The notes under the pieces: generated by a model | The model's database searches: none | What the model was told of the DNA's origin: nothing | The model's input: the letters and a program-made list of their open reading frames with translations, nothing else | Source: an uncultured Bacteroidales bacterium | GTDB taxonomy: Bacteria > Bacteroidota > Bacteroidia > Bacteroidales > P3 | DNA: 34,593 nt | Direction of reading: 5' to 3' | Assembly: GCA_900317285.1 (NCBI GenBank) | Contig: ONGA01000017.1 | Span: 1-34,593, forward strand | Shown here: positions 17,192 through 27,155 of the stretch, one piece after another | Numbering within the stretch: position 1 is the first letter of the stretch | Layout: every line of letters begins with the position of its first letter | Made by a program: the position numbers and the translations under genes

Positions 17192-17545
17192 ATGGGAAAA
17201 ACTGAATTAATGCAATTTGTAGAGAATTTGGTCGAGCGCAAGGAGTTCCCCGAATTCAAGGCTGGCGATACCATCACTGTCCATTACAAGATTAAAGAAG
17301 GTAACAAGGAGAGAATCCAGAACTTCCAGGGCGTTGTCCTTCAGCGCAGTGGAAGCGGTGCTACCGAAACCTTTACTGTCCGCAAGATCGCTAACGGCGT
17401 CGGAGTGGAGCGCATCTTCCCCTTCGCTAGCCCGTTCATCGAGCAGATTGATGTCAACAAGCATGGTGCTGTGCGTCGTGCCCGCATCTTCTACCTCCGC
17501 GACCTCACCGGTAAGAAAGCCCGTATCAAAGAGAAGAGACACTAA
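17192..17545 (+). CDS. rplS: Large ribosomal subunit protein bL19
   Basis: A 117-residue protein matching bL19: [53 protein letters not shown], then [17 protein letters not shown]. It is 27 bp after rplT with no promoter between, so it appears to be the last gene of the infC operon. In many bacteria rplS instead ends the rpsP-rimM-trmD operon. Confidence 0.97.
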   Translation: MGKTELMQFVENLVERKEFPEFKAGDTITVHYKIKEGNKERIQNFQGVVLQRSGSGATETFTVRKIANGVGVERIFPFASPFIEQIDVNKHGAVRRARIFYLRDLTGKKARIKEKRH

Positions 17546-17573
17546 TCTCCTCTTTGCAGATATACTTGGTATG

Positions 17574-17608
17574 GAGGGGCGTCCGCAAGGATGCCTCTTC
17601 TTTTTTTT
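17574..17608 (+). terminator. Intrinsic terminator of the infC-rplS operon
   Basis: GAGGGGCGTCC (17574-17584) pairs with GGATGCCTCTT (17589-17599), including G-U pairs, around a GCAA tetraloop. A run of T follows (17599-17608). The T-run also contains the -33 TTTG of the next promoter. Confidence 0.8.
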
Positions 17609-17637
17609 GTGTATGTCATTTTTTCTTCGTATTTTTG
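17606..17637 (+). promoter_or_regulatory. Promoter of the phosphatase gene, overlapping the terminator T-run
   Basis: A -33 TTTG (17606-17609), 20-bp spacer and -7 TATTTTTG (17630-17637). The ATG at 17642 begins only 5 nt after the -7 element, so transcription would start at or very near the start codon. Confidence 0.7.
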
Positions 17638-17641
17638 CACC

Positions 17642-18118
17642 ATGAAAAAGAGAATCCTTTTTGTCTGTCACGGAAACATCTGCCGTAGCCCCATGGCCGA
17701 GTTCGTCATGAAGAAACTCGTGCGTTCCGCCGGCATGGAGGATCGGTTTGAAATCGAGTCCGCCGCCACCTCCACCGAGGAAATCGGCAACCCCGTCTAC
17801 CCCATGGCGCGCCAGGAACTGGCGAAACACGGCATCGGCTGCCCGGGCAAGACGGCACGCCAGATTACACCCGACGACTACGCTCGGTTCGACATGATTG
17901 TCGGTATGGAAGAAGCCAACTTGAAAAACATGCTGGGAGTTTTCGGCGACGACCCCGACGGAAAACTCTCGCTGCTGCTCGACCATACACCGGCTTCCGA
18001 TACCAAGCACCACGGACGGGGCGTGTCCGACCCTTGGTACACACGCAAGTTCAACGTCGCCTGGGACGACATCTACACCGGCTGCACCGCCCTGTTCGAG
18101 AAGCTGAAGGATGAGTGA
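17642..18118 (+). CDS. Low-molecular-weight protein tyrosine phosphatase
   Basis: A 158-residue cytosolic phosphatase of the LMW-PTP family. The catalytic P-loop is CHGNICRS with Cys9 and Arg15 (C-x5-R), at the usual N-terminal place. The general acid Asp130 is in SDPWY. The start at 17642 is chosen over an in-frame ATG at 17591 because that one lies inside the terminator and ahead of the promoter. The mRNA is probably leaderless. Its stop overlaps the next start by 8 bp, so the two genes are coupled. Such enzymes often act on tyrosine kinases controlling capsule or exopolysaccharide, but no such kinase is in view. Confidence 0.93.
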   Translation: MKKRILFVCHGNICRSPMAEFVMKKLVRSAGMEDRFEIESAATSTEEIGNPVYPMARQELAKHGIGCPGKTARQITPDDYARFDMIVGMEEANLKNMLGVFGDDPDGKLSLLLDHTPASDTKHHGRGVSDPWYTRKFNVAWDDIYTGCTALFEKLKDE

Positions 18119-18893
18119 GCTGACGATAGATTTTGAACAGGTCGAAGCCATGGGCATCTCGCGCCAGGCTTTCGACGAAGTGCTCGACATCATCGGCCGC
18201 CAGCCCACCATCGACGAACTCTCCACCCTCCTCGCCATGTGGGAGGCCAACGGCAAGCAGCAGAGCCTCTATGGATGGCTGCGTGGGCAGCACCATGTCG
18301 TCGAGCGCAACGATTACCTCTATGACGGCAGCGCCGACCACCGCGCCATCCGTGAGCCCAAGGTCAAAGAATGTGTGGAGATAGCCCGCACCCTCTGCAA
18401 AAACCTCACACCAGCCACCTCTCACTTCACACTTAATACCGGCACCCTCCTCTATATGGTGGGCAATGTCAGCTCTGAGTTTGCCGACAGCGACTATGCA
18501 CGCCGCTGCCTCCATCTGGTCGACCAACCCATGGCGACGGGAGGTCATGAGGAAGACCGTCAGTATATCGAGATGATTCTCACTGCCTTGTCTGGCGCCG
18601 ACCTCTTGTCGGCCCATGCTGCGGTAGGGCAGGGGGGAGTGTTCTGCTCACTGCTGCGGTTCACCTCGCCGCTCGGCTTCGACATCCTCACTCCCCGCGA
18701 GGTGCGCCTCGATGCCTTCCTTTTCGGCGAGGAGCCGGGACGCTACCTTGTGACATTGCCCGAGACGGTCGACGATGCCTTCCTCCTCAAGATGGACGAC
18801 GCTCGCCTCAACTGCTGCTTCCTCGGCCGCACCACCAAGAACCGTATCCTCGTCGACGGCTTCGATTTCGGTCCCGTCGCCGACTTCTCCTGA
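18111..18893 (+). CDS. Short PurL-like (AIR synthase-related) protein
   Basis: A 260-residue protein. The N-terminal part (FDEVLDIIGRQPTIDEL then STLLAMW, about 21-44) resembles the start of the PurL synthetase domain, where the family has ILGREPTxxELGMFSxMWSEHCSYK. The C-terminal part (about 160-255) resembles the AIR-synthase C domain: QGGVFCSLLRFTSPLGFDI, FLFGEEPGR (203-211) and YLVTLPE. PurL proteins are usually 600-1300 residues. The ATP-binding middle and the catalytic HCS are missing, so it is probably not an active FGAM synthase. A regulatory or ligand-binding role is possible. It overlaps the phosphatase gene by 8 bp. Confidence 0.7.
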   Translation: MSELTIDFEQVEAMGISRQAFDEVLDIIGRQPTIDELSTLLAMWEANGKQQSLYGWLRGQHHVVERNDYLYDGSADHRAIREPKVKECVEIARTLCKNLTPATSHFTLNTGTLLYMVGNVSSEFADSDYARRCLHLVDQPMATGGHEEDRQYIEMILTALSGADLLSAHAAVGQGGVFCSLLRFTSPLGFDILTPREVRLDAFLFGEEPGRYLVTLPETVDDAFLLKMDDARLNCCFLGRTTKNRILVDGFDFGPVADFS

Positions 18894-18934
18894 CGGCCTT
18901 CTCCACCGTAAGCCTCTTTGCATGTGCGATTTAT

Positions 18935-18965
18935 TTTGCCGTATTAAATATATTTTATATATTTG
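18935..18965 (+). promoter_or_regulatory. Promoter of the methylmalonyl-CoA mutase gene
   Basis: A -33 TTTG (18935-18938), 19-bp spacer and -7 TATATTTG (18958-18965), 42 nt before the ATG at 19008. Confidence 0.7.
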
Positions 18966-19007
18966 CATCTTAAAGTTAATGATTGATAAAGTAATAAAGT
19001 ATTGATA

Positions 19008-21161
<2,154 letters not shown>

Positions 21162-21192
21162 GGGATACCTTATACATTATATTTAAAGGTTG

Positions 21193-21227
21193 AATCCGCT
21201 CACCTTCGGGTGGGCGGATTTGTTTTT
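21193..21227 (+). terminator. Intrinsic terminator of mutB
   Basis: AATCCGCTCACC (21193-21204) pairs with GGTGGGCGGATT (21209-21220) around a TTCG tetraloop, with one T-G pair. TGTTTTTG follows. Confidence 0.8.
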
Positions 21228-21248
21228 GCAATTCTCTTGGGAAAGAGG

Positions 21249-22064
21249 CTATTCCTCCTCGGCGCCGGTCTCTTCTTCGGTCACCGAGTCCAGCGGCAGG
21301 CTGTCATACGTCACAGTGTCGCACAGCTTCGTGCTGTCGCGGTGTGCAATGTTGTGCATCCTCTCGATGAGCTTCGTGCTGCGCGACGGCTTGGCGTCTT
21401 CCTTGGCGCGCATCTTGGCACTGGTGTTGTAGAGCACCATGGAAATGATGAGATACAGCGAGAAGGCAATGAGGATGCCGCCCGTAATCTTGTTGAAACG
21501 GTTCAGGCGGCGCGCCGTGAACCACGTCTGGAGCATGGCGGCAAGGCGGCATTTCAGCACATCCGTGCCGAACACTGCAATAAGCATCCCGAGGAAGAAA
21601 ATATAACGGTCCATATTGCCCAGGCTCATCTCAGCCGACAGGAACGTGATAATCGAAACCCAGTAAAGCCAAATCAGCGGATTCAGGATATTCAGCAGGA
21701 AACCGCTCAGCATCAGCTGCCAACGGTGCGTGGCGTTCGCTGCCTTGAACTTCAGGCGGCTCTCCTTGCTATGCACTTTCTTCACCTTGCTGCGGTAGGT
21801 CATCACACCGAACACGCCCACGGCCACACCGCCGATGCCGCCCACGAAAACATTGTGCAGCAACTTGTTCAAATCCAGATTTTGCAGCACCGTGAGCATC
21901 AGCAGCACAATGATGACATCGCTCAGGCTCACGCCCGCCACAAAAGAGATACTCTTCTTGAAACCATGGTGTATACTGTTCTGTATCAGCGAGAAAAATG
22001 CAGGACCGAGGCTGAAGAACAGCGACAGCAGCACACCGCAGATGATACCAATCAGAAACTCCAT
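21249..22064 (-). CDS. LysE-family membrane transporter
   Basis: A 271-residue inner-membrane protein with about six hydrophobic segments, starting MEFLIGIICGVLLSLFFSLG with the family's GP (residues 20-21) soon after. The middle hydrophilic loop (about 90-112) precedes GFLLNILNPLIWLYWVSII, the N-P-L-x-x-W-Y signature of LysE/RhtB exporters. These export amino acids or related metabolites; the substrate cannot be told. The last 55 residues are a charged tail (KMRAKEDAKPSRS to the EEETGAEEE end) not typical of the family. It is monocistronic and convergent with mutB. TATCTTTG at 22092-22085 is a good -7 element. Confidence 0.85.
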   Translation of the reverse strand: MEFLIGIICGVLLSLFFSLGPAFFSLIQNSIHHGFKKSISFVAGVSLSDVIIVLLMLTVLQNLDLNKLLHNVFVGGIGGVAVGVFGVMTYRSKVKKVHSKESRLKFKAANATHRWQLMLSGFLLNILNPLIWLYWVSIITFLSAEMSLGNMDRYIFFLGMLIAVFGTDVLKCRLAAMLQTWFTARRLNRFNKITGGILIAFSLYLIISMVLYNTSAKMRAKEDAKPSRSTKLIERMHNIAHRDSTKLCDTVTYDSLPLDSVTEEETGAEEE

Positions 22065-22084
22065 CGTTCTTTTTATTTAAAATG

Positions 22085-22092
22085 CAAAGATA
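22085..22092 (-). promoter_or_regulatory. -7 element of the LysE-family gene
   Basis: TATCTTTG on the minus strand, followed by GCA, 20 nt before the ATG at 22064. No exact -33 TTTG, though a near match (TTTCG) lies at the right distance. Confidence 0.55.
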
Positions 22093-22124
22093 CGAAAAAA
22101 ATCAACACCACGAAAATATTTTTT

Positions 22125-22224
22125 CCCTCCCCCGCCTTTTGCCCCCGCCATTCCCTCCTCTTTTCCTTCACTTTCGCACCCGTCTCCCGTCCCTCTCCCG
22201 CCACCCCCTGTTCCCCATCCATCG
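22125..22224. other. Pyrimidine-rich spacer
   Basis: About 100 bp in which the plus strand is nearly all C and T with scattered G and A, unlike the rest of the window. No ORF, hairpin or promoter was recognised. Together with the repeat copy that follows it fills the 400-bp gap between the LysE-family gene and the DUF177 gene. Confidence 0.6.
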
Positions 22225-22357
22225 ACATAGAAGAGACATAGGAGAAGAGTAAGAGTTCAGTAAGAGTTGATACCCGTTACCTCCCTAGAATCAGTCATTT
22301 ACAAACCCTAAAAAATCGCCCTTTTGCCGGTTCGGCTGCATTTTTTGAACGAAAAAT
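22225..22357 (+). repeat. Dispersed 11-bp-period element, copy B
   Basis: Four phased 11-bp units occupy 22225-22268: two beginning ACATAG, then two of type AGTAAGAGTT preceded by G or C. GAT follows, then a tail with ATTTACAAA, six A plus TC, a T-rich block with CCGG, and TTTTTTG near 22340-22347. The order and orientation match copy A at 9844-9975. It ends about 60 bp before the promoter of the DUF177-rpmF operon. Confidence 0.7.
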
Positions 22358-22414
22358 ACTATGCATTGAAAATGAAGGTTTTATATTTGATTTTGAAAAA
22401 TGAATGATATTTTT

Positions 22415-22445
22415 TTTGTCAGTATAAAAAAAGTTCGTATTTTTG
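22415..22445 (+). promoter_or_regulatory. Promoter of the DUF177-rpmF operon
   Basis: A -33 TTTG (22415-22418), 19-bp spacer and -7 TATTTTTG (22438-22445), with TATAAAAAAAGTT in the spacer as in the thrS and infC promoters. Confidence 0.72.
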
Positions 22446-22467
22446 CAAACTCAATAGGAGTGTGAAA

Positions 22468-22971
22468 ATGAGCCAGAAAGATGATATGATAATCCGCTTT
22501 AGCGGCTTGAAACCAGGAGTTTACAACTATGGGTTCGACCTTGCGGATGAGTTCTTTGAAGAGTACGAAAACGACGAAATTGCGGGTGGAAAGGTGAAAA
22601 TCGACGTCGTGATGGAGCGAATGGAGCACATGTTGATGTTCACTTTCCGTCTCAATGGCGAAGTGACAACATTCTGCGACCGTTGTTTGGGCAAAATGAA
22701 CGTGCCGGTGGATGGCGAGGAGCATCTCTGCGTCCGCTTCAGCGACACCGAAACCACCGACGACGAGAACGTCGTCATCCTGCCCGAGAACGCTTTTGAA
22801 ATGGATCTGGCCCAGTGGTTGTACGAATACGTCGCAGTGCGTATCCCCATGCAACACATCCACCCCGACGGAGATTGCGACCCGGAAGTGACCAAGTTCA
22901 TCGTCGACGAGGAACAAAAAAACGAAGATGAGATTGACCCCCGATGGGAAGCACTGAAAAAATTGAAATAA
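22468..22971 (+). CDS. DUF177 (YceD-like) rRNA-associated protein
   Basis: A 167-residue acidic cytosolic protein. ATG 22468 is chosen over GTG 22462 because AGGAG (22456-22460) is 7 nt from the ATG but only 1 nt from the GTG. The DUF177 core is visible: RLNGEVTTFCDRCLG with Cys70 and Cys73, and the late PEVTKFIVDEE and DPRWEALKKL segments. Family members almost always precede rpmF, as here (21 bp apart), and have been linked to 23S rRNA processing or ribosome assembly in bacteria and plastids. Family assignment is firm; function is from the family. Confidence 0.9.
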   Translation: MSQKDDMIIRFSGLKPGVYNYGFDLADEFFEEYENDEIAGGKVKIDVVMERMEHMLMFTFRLNGEVTTFCDRCLGKMNVPVDGEEHLCVRFSDTETTDDENVVILPENAFEMDLAQWLYEYVAVRIPMQHIHPDGDCDPEVTKFIVDEEQKNEDEIDPRWEALKKLK

Positions 22972-22992
22972 ATAAATTAAAAAAGTAATAAT

Positions 22993-23178
22993 ATGCCACA
23001 TCCCAAACACAGATTCTCACAGACCAGAACGGCCAAGAGAAGAACGCACGATGCGTTGGAGAGCGCTCAGCTGACTACTTGCAGCAATTGCGGCGCACAA
23101 GTTATGTATCACCACGTTTGTCCCGAATGCGGATACTACAGAGGTAAACTCGCCATCGAGAAGAACGCCGAGGAATAA
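22993..23178 (+). CDS. rpmF: Large ribosomal subunit protein bL32
   Basis: A 61-residue protein: MPHPKHRFSQTRTAKRRTHD, then a zinc ribbon with Cys30, Cys33, Cys43 and Cys46 (C-x2-C ... C-x2-C), then GYYRGKLAI. This is the zinc-binding (C+) form. It follows the DUF177 gene in the usual order. In many bacteria fatty-acid genes (plsX, fabH) follow; here the next gene is mutS. Confidence 0.96.
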   Translation: MPHPKHRFSQTRTAKRRTHDALESAQLTTCSNCGAQVMYHHVCPECGYYRGKLAIEKNAEE

Positions 23179-23205
23179 AATCCCCGCGGTGAAACATCAG
23201 AAAAT

Positions 23206-23242
23206 GAGGTGGACGGTGTCAATCGCCCACCTCTTTCTTTTC
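23206..23242 (+). terminator. Possible terminator of the rpmF operon
   Basis: GAGGTGG (23206-23212) pairs with CCACCTC (23227-23233) around a 14-nt loop, followed by a mostly T tract (23234-23240). The loop is long, so confidence is moderate. Confidence 0.5.
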
Positions 23243-23339
23243 CCCCTCGCTAAAAAATCAAAACCCGACACAATATTTGGGTGCGTTTCTTGTTATTGGA
23301 AAGTACTATAAATTGTATATTATATAAAAAGTAAACAGC

Positions 23340-25976
23340 GTGGCAAAGAAGACCGACACCGAATCGCCGTTGATGAAGCAGCATGCCGAACTGAAAAAGA
23401 AGTTCCCCGATGCGATGCTGCTGTTCCGGGTGGGTGACTTTTACGAGACTTTTGGCGACGACGCCCGCAAGGCGTCGCAGGTGCTGGGAATCACCCTCAC
23501 ACGCAAAATGGCCGGCGGCGGCGAATACACCGAGCTCGCCGGCATCCCGTATCATGCGTTGGAACAGTACCTTCCCCGCCTCGTGCGTGCCGGCATGCGT
23601 GTCGCCATCTGCGAGCAGCTGGAAGACCCCAAGACCGCCAAGGGCCTCGTCAAGCGCGGCATCACCGAGCTTGTCACCCCGGGTGTCTCCTACAACGATA
23701 TGGTGCTGGAAGTCAAGGAGAACAACTTCCTCTGTGGTCTGCATCTGACCGACAAGGTGCACGGCATCAGCTTTCTCGACGTCTCCACGGGCGAGTTCTA
23801 TGTGGCTCAGGGCGACATGAACTATATCGACAAGCTCATGACCAACTTCCACCCCTCCGAGGTGGTGGTGCAGCGGAAGAAGTTGCGCTCGTTCCAGGAA
23901 CATTTCGCCGAGAAATACTATACCAATACCTTCGATGATTGGGTGTTCGCTCCCGACTTTGCCAACGAATTGCTGCTCAAACAGTTCGGTACCGCCTCCC
24001 TCAAGGGTTTCGGCGTCGAGGACCTCGACATGGGCATCATCGCCGCTGGCGCCGTGCTCTACTACCTGCAGGATACGCAGCACGACAAGACACAGAATAT
24101 CTGTCGTTTGAACCGTGTGGAACGTGACCGTTATGTCTGGCTCGACAGATTCACCGTCCGCAACCTCGAGCTTGTGGCGTCGCCCAACGACAATGCCCGC
24201 ACCCTGCTTGATGTGATAGACCAGACCCTCACCCCGATGGGTTCCCGCCTGCTGAAGCGCTGGGTGCTCATGCCGTTGAAGGATATCCCCGCGATCGAGG
24301 AACGTCTGGGTGTGGTCGACAGTCTGCTGCGCGACAGCGAGTTGCGGCAGCTTCTGCAACGGAATGTGAAGGATATCGGCGACCTGGAAAGGCTGATTAC
24401 CAAGGCGGCCGTGGGACGCATCAACCCGCGCGAAATGCTGCAGCTGAAGCGTGCCCTCGACGCTGTGGGCGAGGTGAAGAAACTCTGTTGCAGTTCCGAG
24501 GCATCGCCGTTGCAAAGACTTGGGGAACAAATGAATCCCTGCTCCTCGTTGTCCGAACGCATCGGCCGTGAGTTGGTTGAAGACCCTCCCGTGAAGGTGG
24601 AGAAGGGCGGCGTGATTGCCTCCGGCGTCAATGCCGAACTCGACGAGCTCCGTTCGATGGCTGGCTCCGGAAAGGATTATCTGATGCAGCTGCAGCAGAA
24701 GGAGAGCGAAGCTACGGGCATCCCGTCGCTGAAAATAGGATTCAACAACATCTTCGGCTATTATTTCGAGGTGTATAACACCCACAGGGACAAGGTGCCC
24801 GCGGAATGGGTGCGCCGTCAGACCCTTACCAATGCCGAGAGGTACATCACCCCTGAACTAAAGGAATACGAGGACAAGATTCTGGGTGCCGAGGAACGCA
24901 TCCTGGCGCTGGAGTCACAGATATTCATACAGTTGATGACTGCCGTGGCGGAATATGTGCAAACCATCCAGTACGACGCCCAACAAGTGGCACACATCGA
25001 CTGCCTGCAGAGCTTCGCCGAGGTGGCGCTGGCGAACGATTACTGCCGTCCCGAGCTGTCGGAGAGCAGCAAACTGGAGATATTCGAAGGCCGTCATCCC
25101 GTCATCGAGACACAGATGGCACCCGGCGAGCAGTATGTGAGCAACGACGTGATGCTCGACCGCGACAGCAACCAGATAATGATTATCACGGGCCCCAACA
25201 TGAGCGGTAAGTCCGCCCTGTTGCGTCAGACAGCCCTCATCGTGCTGATGGCACAGATGGGGTGCTACTGCCCCGCAAAGCGCGCCACGATAGGCATCGT
25301 TGACAAAATCTTCACCCGCGTGGGCGCGAGCGATAATATCAGTAGTGGCGAATCCACATTCATGGTGGAGATGAACGAGACTGCCAGTATTCTTAACAAC
25401 GTGAGCGACAGGAGTCTCGTGTTGCTTGACGAGATTGGGCGAGGCACCTCGACCTACGACGGTATCTCCATCGCGTGGGCAATCACCGAATACCTCCACA
25501 ACAACAAGAAGGCCCGCCCGAAGGTGATGTTCGCCACCCACTATCACGAGTTGATCGAGATGGAAGAGCAGTACGACCGTATCCACAACTATCACGTCAG
25601 TGTGAAGGAAATCGACGGGCGTGTCATCTTCCTGCGCAAGCTTGTTCCCGGAGGAAGCGAGCACAGTTTCGGCATTCATGTGGCACGTTTGGCAGGCATG
25701 CCGCCGCAGGTGCTCAACCGCGCCGACGCCATGCTCCAGATGCTCGAGGAAAAGAACGCAAAGATTACATCGAAAGAGGCGAAAAATCAAAAAAACGGAC
25801 CAAAAAACGCTCAAAAAGCAGACTTGTTCGGTTGTCAACTCAGCTTTATCCAGCTCGACGATCCTACCTTGCTCGAAATAAAAGATAAAATATTAGATAT
25901 TGATATCGATACACTTACGCCGATAGAAGCACTGCTGAAACTGAACGAGATTAAAAAAATTGTTTCAAAAAAATGA
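23340..25976 (+). CDS. mutS: DNA mismatch repair protein MutS
   Basis: An 878-residue ATPase that finds base mismatches after replication. It starts at GTG 23340 (MAKKTDTESPLMKQHAEL); an in-frame stop lies 15 bp upstream. The mismatch-reading Phe-x-Glu is in GDFYETF (Phe34, Glu36). The connector, lever and clamp domains follow. The ATPase has Walker A GPNMSGKS (618-625), Walker B with LVLLDEIGRGTSTYDG, and an ATHYHEL His switch. A C-terminal helical segment (about 800-878) is present. Length fits MutS1. No clear promoter was found in the 161 bp upstream. No mutL is in view. Confidence 0.97.
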   Translation: MAKKTDTESPLMKQHAELKKKFPDAMLLFRVGDFYETFGDDARKASQVLGITLTRKMAGGGEYTELAGIPYHALEQYLPRLVRAGMRVAICEQLEDPKTAKGLVKRGITELVTPGVSYNDMVLEVKENNFLCGLHLTDKVHGISFLDVSTGEFYVAQGDMNYIDKLMTNFHPSEVVVQRKKLRSFQEHFAEKYYTNTFDDWVFAPDFANELLLKQFGTASLKGFGVEDLDMGIIAAGAVLYYLQDTQHDKTQNICRLNRVERDRYVWLDRFTVRNLELVASPNDNARTLLDVIDQTLTPMGSRLLKRWVLMPLKDIPAIEERLGVVDSLLRDSELRQLLQRNVKDIGDLERLITKAAVGRINPREMLQLKRALDAVGEVKKLCCSSEASPLQRLGEQMNPCSSLSERIGRELVEDPPVKVEKGGVIASGVNAELDELRSMAGSGKDYLMQLQQKESEATGIPSLKIGFNNIFGYYFEVYNTHRDKVPAEWVRRQTLTNAERYITPELKEYEDKILGAEERILALESQIFIQLMTAVAEYVQTIQYDAQQVAHIDCLQSFAEVALANDYCRPELSESSKLEIFEGRHPVIETQMAPGEQYVSNDVMLDRDSNQIMIITGPNMSGKSALLRQTALIVLMAQMGCYCPAKRATIGIVDKIFTRVGASDNISSGESTFMVEMNETASILNNVSDRSLVLLDEIGRGTSTYDGISIAWAITEYLHNNKKARPKVMFATHYHELIEMEEQYDRIHNYHVSVKEIDGRVIFLRKLVPGGSEHSFGIHVARLAGMPPQVLNRADAMLQMLEEKNAKITSKEAKNQKNGPKNAQKADLFGCQLSFIQLDDPTLLEIKDKILDIDIDTLTPIEALLKLNEIKKIVSKK

Positions 25977-25983
25977 AAAATAT

Positions 25984-26014
25984 TTTGTCGGTTTCAAAAA
26001 AGTTTGTACTTTTG
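25984..26014 (+). promoter_or_regulatory. Promoter of the tRNA cluster
   Basis: A -33 TTTG (25984-25987), 19-bp spacer and -7 TACTTTTG (26007-26014), 40 nt before the first tRNA. It starts 7 bp after the mutS stop. Confidence 0.72.
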
Positions 26015-26054
26015 CACCCGCTTTTGAGGTCATTGAAATGATAAAAAACGCGAT

Positions 26055-26127
<73 letters not shown>

Positions 26128-26152
26128 CAGGTCTCCTAAATCAGAGAGAACG

Positions 26153-26238
26153 GCTCTGGTGGTGGAATGGTAGACACGAGGGACTTAAAATCCCTTGCCC
26201 GCAAGGGCGTGTGGGTTCAAGTCCCACCCGGAGTACCA
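26153..26238 (+). tRNA. tRNA-Leu (UAA)
   Basis: 86 nt including an encoded CCA. Acceptor GCTCTGG pairs with CCGGAGT (two wobble pairs). Anticodon loop CTTAAAA gives TAA. The long variable arm (TGCCCGCAAGGGCG) is the class II form expected of tRNA-Leu, and the T-arm has GGTTCAAGTCC. Confidence 0.95.
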
Positions 26239-26258
26239 AAAACGCGTAAGCGGTAAAC

Positions 26259-26331
<73 letters not shown>

Positions 26332-26433
26332 CAAAGAGAGAAATTTGAAATGCTGCAGCAGCGGCAAAGCCCATGTCCGACAAGATGCCTCCCCAAGAGG
26401 CCGATGCACGTTGCTGAAACACAAACGAGAAAT

Positions 26434-26509
26434 GTCTTGGTAGCTCAGCTGGTAGAGCAATTGACTCTTAATCAATGGGTCCAGGGTTCGAATCCCTGCC
26501 AGGACACCA
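26434..26509 (+). tRNA. tRNA-Lys (CUU)
   Basis: 76 nt including an encoded CCA. Acceptor GTCTTGG pairs with CCAGGAC; discriminator A. Anticodon stem ATTGA/TCAAT encloses loop CTCTTAA, giving CTT (Lys). T-arm has GGTTCGAATCC. Confidence 0.96.
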
Positions 26510-26512
26510 TCG

Positions 26513-26586
26513 CGGGGTGTAGCGCAGTTGGCTAGCGCGCCACGTTCGGGACGTGGAGGCCGGAAGTTCGAGTCTTCTCACCCCGA
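26513..26586 (+). tRNA. tRNA-Pro (CGG)
   Basis: 74 nt. Acceptor CGGGGTG pairs with CACCCCG; discriminator A; CCA not encoded. The C1-G72 pair and TAGCGCAG D-arm are typical of tRNA-Pro. Anticodon loop TTCGGGA gives CGG. Confidence 0.96.
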
Positions 26587-26619
26587 CATCAAGCCTCGCA
26601 ATTGTGCGACCCGCCGAAG

Positions 26620-26692
<73 letters not shown>

Positions 26693-26699
26693 CAAAACG

Positions 26700-26728
26700 A
26701 AAGACAGGACATGCGCCTGTCTTTTTTT
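26700..26728 (+). terminator. Intrinsic terminator after the tRNA cluster
   Basis: AAAGACAGG (26700-26708) pairs with CCTGTCTTT (26716-26724) around a 7-nt loop, followed by more T. It lies 8 nt after tRNA-Thr and ends about 35 nt before rpsF. Confidence 0.82.
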
Positions 26729-26763
26729 ATTGTATTAATTAACAAACAAAAACAAACAAAGTA

Positions 26764-27123
26764 ATGGTAAAACAGTACGAAACCGTTTTCATTGCAACTC
26801 CCGTTTTGTCTGAAGAACAGATGAAGGAAACGGTAAAGAAGTACATCGACCTGCTCACCAGCAAAGGTGCCGAGATCGTGTACGAAAACAACTGGGGCAT
26901 GCGCAAGCTCGCCTATCCTATCCGTAAGAAGACCACCGGCTTCTATTATCTCATCGAGTTCCGCGCCGAGGGTAGCGTCATCAACGACCTCGAAGTGGCT
27001 TACAAACGTGACGAGCGCCTCCTCCGCTTCCTCACCGTCAGCCTCGACAAACACGCTGTGGCTTACAATGAGAAGAAGCGCAACGCCAAGAAGGCTGCTG
27101 CTGAAGCTCCCGCCGAGGCATAA
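26764..27123 (+). CDS. rpsF: Small ribosomal subunit protein bS6
   Basis: A 119-residue protein with the bS6 pattern: [42 protein letters not shown] and [17 protein letters not shown]. It ends in an Ala-Lys-Glu tail. It leads the rpsF-rpsR-rplI operon. The 39 bp between the tRNA terminator and the ATG contain no TAnnTTTG promoter, so the source of its transcription is unclear. Confidence 0.97.
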   Translation: MVKQYETVFIATPVLSEEQMKETVKKYIDLLTSKGAEIVYENNWGMRKLAYPIRKKTTGFYYLIEFRAEGSVINDLEVAYKRDERLLRFLTVSLDKHAVAYNEKKRNAKKAAAEAPAEA

Positions 27124-27155
27124 GTTGTTGGTTTAACATTTAAAGAGAAAAGATT

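Noticed and set aside
26332-26433. A possible extra or decayed tRNA in the 100-bp gap of the tRNA cluster
   Set aside because: No cloverleaf or TTCGA T-arm could be folded from it.
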